NCBI GenBank assembly: GCA_964368425.1
Contig: CAYJAP010000030.1
Location: 1 to 8,523 of the forward strand
Reading direction: 5' to 3'
Length of the DNA stretch: 8,523 bases
Source of the DNA: CAYJAP01 sp964368425
Lineage (GTDB): Bacteria; Bacillota; Clostridia; Christensenellales; UBA1242
Below are positions 1 through 5,586 of the stretch, in pieces. A model generated the notes under the pieces. That model was not told where the DNA came from, ran no database searches, and saw only the letters and a program-made list of their open reading frames with translations. The stretch's first letter is position 1, and every line of letters starts with the position of its first letter. The position numbers and the translations under genes are program-made.

Positions 1-1
1 A

Positions 2-12
2 TATAATATAAT
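2..12 (+). promoter_or_regulatory. Possible -10 element(s) for the glycosyltransferase gene, -35 outside the window
   Basis: Two overlapping perfect TATAAT hexamers lie at 2-7 and 7-12, about 70-80 bases before the chosen start at 83. Either could be a sigma-A -10 box. The matching -35 box would fall before base 1, so the promoter cannot be confirmed. AT-rich sequence produces such hexamers by chance, so this is tentative. Confidence 0.35.
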
Positions 13-70
13 GTAAACACATATTAAATTGAATAAACTAAACAATACTAAAGTAAAAAAAATATTTAAA

Positions 71-77
71 GAGGAAG
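71..77 (+). promoter_or_regulatory. Ribosome binding site that fixes the glycosyltransferase start at 83
   Basis: GAGGAAG lies about six bases before the ATG at 83. The frame is open further upstream to a TTG at 29, but that TTG has no Shine-Dalgarno sequence. It would also add 18 polar, Asn/Lys-rich residues encoded by what looks like leader sequence. The site therefore decides in favour of ATG 83. Confidence 0.8.
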
Positions 78-82
78 TCTTT

Positions 83-1387
83 ATGAGTAACTTATTAGAA
101 ATTTTAAATACCACTTTATTTATCATTCTTGGAATATGTGGAGCAATGTTTACTTATCGAATAGTGCTAATGATTACGGCACTGTTTCCTACAAAAGAGA
201 TGAAGAAGGCGAAGAAAAAGCATACCCACGCCATCTTAATTCCAGCTAGAAATGAAAGTAAAGTTATTGCAGATTTACTGACAAGTATAAAGAAGCAAAA
301 ATATCCGACTCGTCTGATAGACACTTACGTTATTGTAAGCGATCCTAAGGATCCTACTGTCGAGATTTGTAAAAAGTTTAAAAGAGTAGAATGTATTGTA
401 AGGGCAAACCCTCCAAAGAAAGATTGTAAAGGTTTCGTTTTAAATGACAGTTTCAAATACATCAAAGACAAGTATCCCGATAAAAAATATGAAGCATTCT
501 TCATATTTGACGCCGACAATATTCTCTCACCTACTTTTATTGATAAAATGAACGACGTATACGATGCTGGTTATGACATAGCTCTAGGATACAGAAACTC
601 TAAAAACTGGAATTCTGGCTGGGTGGCGGACTGTAGCTCACTACAATTCTCCATGTTAAACGCCGCAGCTAATAAACCAAAAGCAAGACTGGGAGGAAGC
701 ATAACTATCTCAGGAAGCGGATTCTATATATCATCAAAGATTGTAGAGGATTTAGGTGGCTGGCCATTCCACACACTGACCGAAGATTATGAGCTAAGTG
801 TGCACAGTTTATTAAAAGATTATAAGACAATATATTACGAATACGCCGACTTCTATGACGAAGCTCCAACGAAGTTTAAAGCTAGCTGGAACCAAAGAAT
901 GAGGTGGGTTAAAGGATTCCAACAAGTCCAAGGTAAATACAAGAAAGAGTTGTACAAAAACGCATTTACAGTAAAGAAAAATTGGTTCGCATGCATGGCA
1001 GAGAAATTTAACATATTACCTATAGCAATAGGTATAGCAAGCGTATTCCTGTACATTGCAACAACGTTGGTTCTAGGAATTATACACTCCATATGGGGCG
1101 ACATGGTTTGGCGATCGATGTTAGCGTGTTCGCTATACGCAACGGTAGGATTGTATCTATTCTTCATGTTATACACCATCGCACTGCTTATTATAGACAG
1201 AAAAAAAATAAAGCTGAAACCGCTAAACAGAATAGTTTTAGTCTTTATGAATCCTTTCTTCTTAGCAACTTATATCCCGCTATTTATTAAAGGATTGTTC
1301 AAAAAAGAAGTTACTTGGGTGCGTATAGACCACTCCATCAACGTAGATGTAGAAAAGCTACTGGAGCAGGAAAAAGATAGAAAATAA
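83..1387 (+). CDS. Membrane-bound family 2 glycosyltransferase (processive type)
   Basis: A 434-residue protein. By family it transfers sugar from a nucleotide-sugar donor to a growing glycan on the cytoplasmic face of the membrane and may help export it. Visible: one N-terminal membrane helix (about 6-32); a GT-A domain with IPARNE at 53-58, the metal-binding DAD at 143-145, TED at 233-235 holding the probable catalytic base, and QRMRW at 271-275, the QxxRW signature of processive synthases such as cellulose, hyaluronan and poly-GlcNAc synthases. About three hydrophobic segments follow (309-338, 345-372, 381-406), then a charged tail. There is no PilZ domain, so no sign of direct c-di-GMP control. 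No polymer-export or modification genes lie beside it here, so donor and product cannot be told. Start chosen at ATG 83 from the GAGGAAG site. It is transcribed towards the ATPase operon and ends at an intrinsic terminator. The GT2 call is secure; processive polymer synthesis is inferred from QxxRW plus the membrane segments. Confidence 0.9.
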   Translation: MSNLLEILNTTLFIILGICGAMFTYRIVLMITALFPTKEMKKAKKKHTHAILIPARNESKVIADLLTSIKKQKYPTRLIDTYVIVSDPKDPTVEICKKFKRVECIVRANPPKKDCKGFVLNDSFKYIKDKYPDKKYEAFFIFDADNILSPTFIDKMNDVYDAGYDIALGYRNSKNWNSGWVADCSSLQFSMLNAAANKPKARLGGSITISGSGFYISSKIVEDLGGWPFHTLTEDYELSVHSLLKDYKTIYYEYADFYDEAPTKFKASWNQRMRWVKGFQQVQGKYKKELYKNAFTVKKNWFACMAEKFNILPIAIGIASVFLYIATTLVLGIIHSIWGDMVWRSMLACSLYATVGLYLFFMLYTIALLIIDRKKIKLKPLNRIVLVFMNPFFLATYIPLFIKGLFKKEVTWVRIDHSINVDVEKLLEQEKDRK

Positions 1388-1496
1388 AAAGCGTGGATCA
1401 CTATTCGAGTTATCACTAATTATTTAATCAGGTTAATCGACCTGATTTTTTATTTAGTAATATGTGCTAGCAAGATTAGGTTTCAACCACGCTTTT
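1387..1496. repeat. Long-range inverted repeat enclosing the convergent terminator
   Basis: AAAAGCGTGG at 1387-1396 is the exact reverse complement of CCACGCTTTT at 1487-1496, a 10-bp pair of arms separated by 90 bases. The left arm begins on the last base of the glycosyltransferase stop codon. The right arm overlaps the first two template bases of the ATPase stop codon. On either strand the outer 3' arm runs into a T-rich tract. The smaller hairpin at 1426-1447 lies inside, with a further possible pairing of ACTAA (1415-1419) with TTAGT (1454-1458). It may form a folded 3' end for both convergent transcripts. That role is inferred. Confidence 0.6.
1426..1451 (+). terminator. Rho-independent terminator after the glycosyltransferase gene
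   Basis: AATCAGGT (1426-1433) pairs perfectly with ACCTGATT (1440-1447) across a six-base loop, and a run of six T residues (1446-1451) overlaps and follows the stem. This is a classic intrinsic terminator for + strand transcripts, 39 bases after the glycosyltransferase stop. On the - strand the same stem is followed by AAATAATT rather than a U-run, so it is a weaker terminator for the ATPase operon. Confidence 0.85.
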
Positions 1497-4224
1497 ATTT
1501 ACTCAATTGCTTTTTTTGGTACATCCTTATAAATACTTTATAAAGCTCCATCATAGGAATTATTAATAAAGCTACCGCTATACATACTAACCACTGTACA
1601 AGGTTTAATGTGGTAAGTCCTAACAGACTTTGGAACCCAGTTATAGGGAAAATTATAAAGATAGACGTGAATAAGAAGGATAGAGTCGTTCCCCAATTTA
1701 ACGGTTTGTTGTTGAATATTTCCTTATTAAACACTGTGCCGCTTATACTTCTTAGGTTATATGCATGGAATGCCTCTACCGCAACTAAGGTTGTAAAGCA
1801 CATGGTAACCGTTAGCACTGAACTATATCCCAATGCATAATGACATACAAAATATACTGCAAACATCAATATCGACTGACAAACAGATGAAACCAAAATG
1901 TTTAGACCAACCTGTCCTCTTAGTAGATGTTTATTGGTCTTTATAGGTTTCTGTTTCATAATATCTTTTTCTGCTACTTCATTTCCTAGAGCGAATGAAG
2001 CTGGTGTATCTGAAACAAAATTTATCCACAGTAGTAACGCCGGACCGAAGAACGGCAGTCCCATGAACCCTATCAGTATGGTGAGTACAATTAATTCACA
2101 AAAGCCCGTGGCTAATAAAAACTGGAACTGTTTCATGATGTTACTATATATTCTACGCCCTTCCTCTACGGCGGTTACGATTGTGGCAAAGTTATCGTCC
2201 GTCAAGATTATATCTGACACTTCTTTGGTTACATCTGTACCTGTTATACCCATACCCACGCCGATATTGGCTGTCTTGATACTTGGTGCGTCGTTAACCC
2301 CATCCCCTGTCATTGCAACGACTTTATTCAAGCTTTTAAATACTTTTATAATTTTAACCTTATGTTCAGGACTAACTCGGGCAAATACTCGGTAGTTCAT
2401 AATAGTGCCCTTTAGTTCTTCTTCAGATATCGTACTTAGTTCAAGCCCCGTTATAACTTGCGAGGAATGCTCCGCTATCTTCAATTCTTTGGCAATGGCA
2501 AAAGCAGTATCTCTATGGTCTCCAGTAATCATGATAGGTATTATTCCTGCTTCTTTACACGTAGCGATAGCACCTTTAACCTCCTCTCTAGGTGGGTCAA
2601 TCATTCCTGTAAGCCCTATAAACACATGCTCCGATTCGACTTTCTCAGGATTGATATAGTATATATCCCCAATAACTTCTTTCTGTGCAAATGCTAGAAC
2701 CCTGAGGGCTTTCGATGCCATTTCATAATTCTTAGCTTCTATTTCGGAGATATCTGCCTGTGTGATAGGGCGGACGATACCGTTATCTAGTATGTGTGTA
2801 CATCGAGGAAGAACCGAACCGATAGCTCCTTTCATATACGCTATGGTTTCATCTCCTGTAGTGTTTAACGTTGTCATTAGTTTGCGGATACTGTCAAAAG
2901 GCACTTCGTTAACTCTTGGATACCTACCATCCATCTCTTGTTTACTGTAACCCAGTTCATATCCCAAGTGAACTAACGCCGTCTCGGTTGGATCTCCTAC
3001 AGTTATTAATTCTCCGTCACTTATACGAATCTCGCTATCATTACAAAGTAACATCGCTGTCATTAAATGGAGGAAGTTAGGATTGCATTTTAGCCCTTTA
3101 TATATGATCCTTCCATCAATCAACTGCGGTTCCGGAATCTCACTCTTTAACTGTTTATCTACCGTCGTCCTATCCATGTTAAGGACGTACACTTCCTTAA
3201 CTGTCATTTTATTAGTAGTAAGTGTTCCCGTCTTATCTGAACATATTATCTCTGTAGCCCCTAACGTTTCTACCGCCGGTAAATTTTTCACGATCGCCTT
3301 ACGTTTTGCCATTCGTTGTATACCAAACATCATTGTTACAGTCATGGATACCGGCAAGTCTTCAGGTATAGCGCATACCGCTACGGCGATAGACAACATC
3401 AACGCTGTTAGCCAGTGTTCTTTATGCCAGAAAATATTTAACAGCAACACCAACATTACAACCGCAACTATTACAACGCTGATAACTTTACTAGTCTTAT
3501 CTACCTGTTTGGTAAGAGGAGTTTTATCTTTCCCTGTGGAAATGATTGCGGTTATCTTACCAATCTCAGTATTCATTCCTGTCGCAACAACTATTCCCGC
3601 ACCTCTACCGTAAGAAACCACCGTGCCCATGTACGCCATGTTGTGTCTGTCTCCAATAGGAGCACTTTCATTAAGCATAGCTTCCAAACTTTTTTCAACA
3701 GGAATACTCTCCCCTGTCAACGCACTTTCGTCCACTTTAATACTTGCATTTTTTATTAAACGCAAGTCTGCTGGAATAATATCACCGGCCTCTAGTACTA
3801 CAACATCGCCAACAACAAGCTCTTCTGTTTTTATTTTATGAACTTCTCCTTGACGCATAACCTTACAGTATGGTTTCGTGACACTTTTTAGGGCTTGCAT
3901 AGCCTTGTCCGCTTTGCTCTGCTGCACCACTCCAATTATTGCATTGATAAGTACAACTGCAAAAATAAACCCCGCATCCACCAACTCATTTAACGAGCGT
4001 TCAACAATCGACACTGTAATACTTATCGCCGCTGCAATCAGTAATAAAATAGTCAACGTCTCAGTAAATTGCAACAAAAAACGAACGATTAGAGGTTTCG
4101 GTTTAACTTCTTTAAGCTTGTTAAAACCGTGTGTTTGCAGTCTTCTCTGCGCCTCTTCTTCGCTCAATCCTTTAGCCGTGGAATTTATTTTGACTAGAAC
4201 CTCGTCAATTTCTCTAGTATGCAT
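1495..4224 (-). CDS. P2-type cation-transporting ATPase, probably Ca2+
   Basis: A complete 909-residue pump of usual length for bacterial SERCA/PMR1-like Ca2+-ATPases, which use ATP to expel Ca2+ across the membrane. In order: N-terminal cation-ATPase domain (1-45), M1-M2 (about 48-73, 82-103), actuator domain with TGES at 170-173, M3-M4 (247-264, 272-300), DKTGTLT at 330-336 with the phosphorylated Asp330, the nucleotide-binding domain, TGD at 567-569, TGDGVNDAP at 639-647, and about six C-terminal helices. Residues matching the SERCA Ca2+ ligands are present: Glu288 (M4), Glu710 (M5), Asn735 and Asp739 (M6). Oddities: the M4 motif reads PEDLP instead of PEGLP, and M6 reads SDTPAS where SERCA has TDGLPA. 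Ion choice is therefore less certain than the family call. ATG directly follows the dtd stop, with AGAGGAG inside the dtd 3' end, so it is the third gene of the operon and probably translationally coupled. Confidence 0.93.
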   Translation of the reverse strand: MHTREIDEVLVKINSTAKGLSEEEAQRRLQTHGFNKLKEVKPKPLIVRFLLQFTETLTILLLIAAAISITVSIVERSLNELVDAGFIFAVVLINAIIGVVQQSKADKAMQALKSVTKPYCKVMRQGEVHKIKTEELVVGDVVVLEAGDIIPADLRLIKNASIKVDESALTGESIPVEKSLEAMLNESAPIGDRHNMAYMGTVVSYGRGAGIVVATGMNTEIGKITAIISTGKDKTPLTKQVDKTSKVISVVIVAVVMLVLLLNIFWHKEHWLTALMLSIAVAVCAIPEDLPVSMTVTMMFGIQRMAKRKAIVKNLPAVETLGATEIICSDKTGTLTTNKMTVKEVYVLNMDRTTVDKQLKSEIPEPQLIDGRIIYKGLKCNPNFLHLMTAMLLCNDSEIRISDGELITVGDPTETALVHLGYELGYSKQEMDGRYPRVNEVPFDSIRKLMTTLNTTGDETIAYMKGAIGSVLPRCTHILDNGIVRPITQADISEIEAKNYEMASKALRVLAFAQKEVIGDIYYINPEKVESEHVFIGLTGMIDPPREEVKGAIATCKEAGIIPIMITGDHRDTAFAIAKELKIAEHSSQVITGLELSTISEEELKGTIMNYRVFARVSPEHKVKIIKVFKSLNKVVAMTGDGVNDAPSIKTANIGVGMGITGTDVTKEVSDIILTDDNFATIVTAVEEGRRIYSNIMKQFQFLLATGFCELIVLTILIGFMGLPFFGPALLLWINFVSDTPASFALGNEVAEKDIMKQKPIKTNKHLLRGQVGLNILVSSVCQSILMFAVYFVCHYALGYSSVLTVTMCFTTLVAVEAFHAYNLRSISGTVFNKEIFNNKPLNWGTTLSFLFTSIFIIFPITGFQSLLGLTTLNLVQWLVCIAVALLIIPMMELYKVFIRMYQKKQLSK

Positions 4225-4683
4225 TTATTCTCCTCTTTCCTGTTTTGTATCAATTATGATATTGAACGGTCCATCCATCACTGTATCTAGAATCATGTGC
4301 TCACCAAACTTTCCTGTTTGTACATTAGAAACTCCCCATTCTTTCACCTTATTAACTAGTGAGGTATACAGTCTGTCCGCAAGCTCATGATCTGCACATC
4401 TGGAAAAGTTTGGACGCATTCCTGACTGAAGTTGTGCCTGTAACGTGAAGTTGCTGACAATCATCACATCTCCATTTACGTCTTTTAAACTCTTATTGAT
4501 CTTGTTATTTTCATCTTTAAACACACGTAGCTTTACGATTCTCTTTGCCAAGAAGTCCACATCTTCTTCTGTGTCATCCCGATGAACACCTGCTAGCACC
4601 AGTAAACCCATTCCTATCTGTGAAAAAGTTTTCCCATCTACCGATAACTTACAACTATTAACCTTCTGCATTATAATTTTCAT
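4225..4683 (-). CDS. dtd: D-aminoacyl-tRNA deacylase
   Basis: A 152-residue protein, close to the usual family length of about 145-150. The enzyme removes D-amino acids (and Gly mischarged on tRNA-Ala) from tRNAs in the cytosol, acting as a dimer through RNA-based catalysis. The N-terminus (MKIIMQKVNSCKLSVDG) matches the typical MRVVLQRVxxAxVxVDG start, and GMGLLVLAGV follows at 25-33. The SQxxT motif appears as SNFT at 77-80, then GMRPNF at 88-93, TGKFGEHM at 123-130 and the Gly-cisPro pair at 138-139 in MDGPFN. Two signature places differ from consensus: SQFT to SNFT, and NDGPVT to MDGPFN. The Gly-Pro pair, Ser77 and Thr80 are kept, so activity is likely. The start overlaps the preceding stop by one base (TAATG), with AAGGA six bases upstream. 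The ATPase start follows its stop with no gap. In many Bacillota dtd lies next to relA instead. Confidence 0.92.
   Translation of the reverse strand: MKIIMQKVNSCKLSVDGKTFSQIGMGLLVLAGVHRDDTEEDVDFLAKRIVKLRVFKDENNKINKSLKDVNGDVMIVSNFTLQAQLQSGMRPNFSRCADHELADRLYTSLVNKVKEWGVSNVQTGKFGEHMILDTVMDGPFNIIIDTKQERGE
4230..4236 (-). promoter_or_regulatory. Ribosome binding site of the ATPase gene, inside the end of dtd
   Basis: Read on the - strand, AGAGGAG lies five bases before the ATPase ATG and is made of the last codons of dtd. The dtd TAA directly abuts the ATG. Ribosomes finishing dtd would uncover or reuse this site, so coupling of the two genes is likely. Confidence 0.75.
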
Positions 4684-5288
4684 TATTTATCCTTCTTCAC
4701 TGCAACCTTTTTAACTTTCTTTTTAGGCTCTATTATCGCCTCTTCTTTTACAATATTTTCGTCAGGCTGGACGCTTTTCTCTTTGCTTGCAACCTTATTT
4801 TTCTCCAGCAGATTTTCATCAACTTTCGATTCTTTCTGCTTCTTTTCTTTTTTAATTTTGTTAGGATTTCTAAACAATGAAAGTAATTGTCCACCATATT
4901 CCTTAGATGAACCCAGTACTCTACATATTTGGCTTAGTGACGCCATTATAAACGCTTCTACTGCAACTACTGCATACCCCGGGCTTAACTTTTCTCCAAT
5001 ACAAGCAAACACCACTACGTTTATAAATATTGCTGTAAACGCTAGAAGAACGAATCCTTCTATCACCTTCATTGGTGTAAAATTATCCTTAATTAAACAT
5101 ATCAGCGAGATTACCGCCACCGCTACTATACTTACTATAAATATAGACAGCGTGGCATAAAATTCTATCTTCAGCCATAAACCAATGTCTCCGATTTTGG
5201 TAGCTTCAGCAAAGGGAAGCAGTAAAGTAATAATTGTAATTAGCGAAAGTATTAACAACCAAATGTTTAAATCTTTTTTATTGTTCAT
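4683..5288 (-). CDS. Small four-helix membrane protein with lysine-rich C-terminal tail, function unknown
   Basis: A 201-residue protein I do not recognise as a named family. Four hydrophobic segments are visible (about 8-26, 43-66, 76-96, 103-123), then a hydrophilic tail from about 141 to the end. The tail has 20 Lys in 61 residues against 12 acidic ones, and no Arg or His, and looks disordered. By the positive-inside rule both ends are cytoplasmic, so the tail would face ribosomes, nucleic acid or anionic lipid. The AVVAVEAFIMASLSQICRVL stretch (106-125) suggests a packed membrane helix. No catalytic motif is visible. It is the first gene of the operon with dtd and the Ca2+-ATPase, with a strong AGAGGTG site before ATG 5288 and its own promoter. 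The stop shares one base with the dtd start. A role in membrane or envelope homeostasis fits the setting but is only a guess. Confidence 0.85.
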   Translation of the reverse strand: MNNKKDLNIWLLILSLITIITLLLPFAEATKIGDIGLWLKIEFYATLSIFIVSIVAVAVISLICLIKDNFTPMKVIEGFVLLAFTAIFINVVVFACIGEKLSPGYAVVAVEAFIMASLSQICRVLGSSKEYGGQLLSLFRNPNKIKKEKKQKESKVDENLLEKNKVASKEKSVQPDENIVKEEAIIEPKKKVKKVAVKKDK

Positions 5289-5292
5289 GATT

Positions 5293-5299
5293 CACCTCT
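5293..5299 (-). promoter_or_regulatory. Strong ribosome binding site of the operon's first gene
   Basis: The - strand reads AGAGGTG ending four bases before ATG 5288, a near-consensus Shine-Dalgarno sequence (GAGGTG). It supports this start, giving a protein that begins MNNKKDL directly before its first membrane helix. Confidence 0.8.
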
Positions 5300-5358
5300 T
5301 TATTTCTTTGTAAATGTCACGCTTTTCTACTAAAAGGATATCTTAATTTGACAAGTAA

Positions 5359-5387
5359 AGTATAGCATATTAGCTCCTAAATATCCA
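5359..5387 (-). promoter_or_regulatory. Sigma-A-type promoter of the leftward operon, extended -10
   Basis: On the - strand a TATACT -10 box (5364-5359) is preceded by TGC, forming an extended -10. Seventeen bases upstream is TGGATA (5387-5382), a 4/6 match to TTGACA. Transcription would begin near 5352, leaving a leader of roughly 65 bases before ATG 5288. This is the best leftward candidate in the gap. Confidence 0.6.
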
Positions 5388-5452
5388 TAAAATAGACCAT
5401 GTTTGAAATTTTTTATAAAAATATATTGTTATGAGAGAGTTCTAAATAATTC

Positions 5453-5465
5453 TTTTTGTCAAAAA
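5453..5465. promoter_or_regulatory. Palindrome TTTTTGTCAAAAA, possible operator
   Basis: TTTTTG and CAAAAA form six-base arms around a single central T. It lies 34 bases upstream of the rightward -35 box and about 65 bases upstream of the leftward -35 box. A regulator binding here could affect both promoters. It is short and AT-rich, so chance is possible. Confidence 0.3.
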
Positions 5466-5499
5466 CATATCACCTCATATATAATAATTACCAATTTAT

Positions 5500-5528
5500 T
5501 TGAATTAACTAAGTGATTGTAGTATAAT
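5500..5528 (+). promoter_or_regulatory. Sigma-A-type promoter of the CvpA-like gene
   Basis: TTGAAT (5500-5505) and a perfect TATAAT (5523-5528) are separated by exactly 17 bases, matching the sigma-A consensus at 10 of 12 positions. Transcription should begin near 5535, giving a leader of about 50 bases before ATG 5587. Confidence 0.8.
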
Positions 5529-5575
5529 CATTATGTGATATATATACAATTATATGTTGCTACCACAATAAAAGT

Positions 5576-5580
5576 AGGAG
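5576..5580 (+). promoter_or_regulatory. Ribosome binding site of the CvpA-like gene
   Basis: AGGAG lies six bases before ATG 5587. It favours that ATG over the in-frame ATG four codons later at 5599, which has no such site at the right distance. Confidence 0.8.
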
Positions 5581-5586
5581 ATTTAT

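Larger units (their letters stand above)
5289..5586. other. Divergent intergenic control region, 298 bases, no gene
   Basis: This AT-rich gap separates the leftward operon from the rightward CvpA-like gene. It holds a promoter for each direction (5359-5387 leftward, 5500-5528 rightward), a short palindrome at 5453-5465, an A/T-tract stretch around 5407-5427 that could act as an UP element or bend DNA, and ribosome binding sites at both edges. I see no convincing small ORF, RNA gene or riboswitch. Confidence 0.7.

Noticed and set aside
29..82. TTG start at 29 adding 18 residues to the glycosyltransferase
   Set aside because: There is no ribosome binding site before it, the added residues look like translated AT-rich leader, and a strong site precedes ATG 83.
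853..1179. A - strand frame of 108 codons inside the glycosyltransferase gene
   Set aside because: It is antisense to the catalytic QRMRW region and membrane helices and has no ribosome binding site or recognisable motif.
1610..4390. Several + strand reading frames of 60-180 codons (for example 1898-2395, 3083-3613, 3878-4390)
   Set aside because: They lie opposite the ATPase and dtd genes, whose motifs are complete, and their translations are Ser/Thr/Ile-rich without any recognisable domain. They are antisense shadows.
5348..5353. Perfect TTGACA on the + strand as a -35 box
   Set aside because: No acceptable -10 box lies 16-18 bases downstream (the sequence there is around tagctc).
5403..5432. 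TTGAAA with TGTTAT 18 bases later as a rightward promoter
   Set aside because: The -10 matches only 4 of 6, the leader would be about 150 bases, and a much better promoter lies at 5500-5528.
5457..5462. TTGACA on the - strand within the palindrome as a leftward -35 box
   Set aside because: No -10-like sequence is found at 16-18 bases; the spacing to any AT-rich hexamer is wrong.
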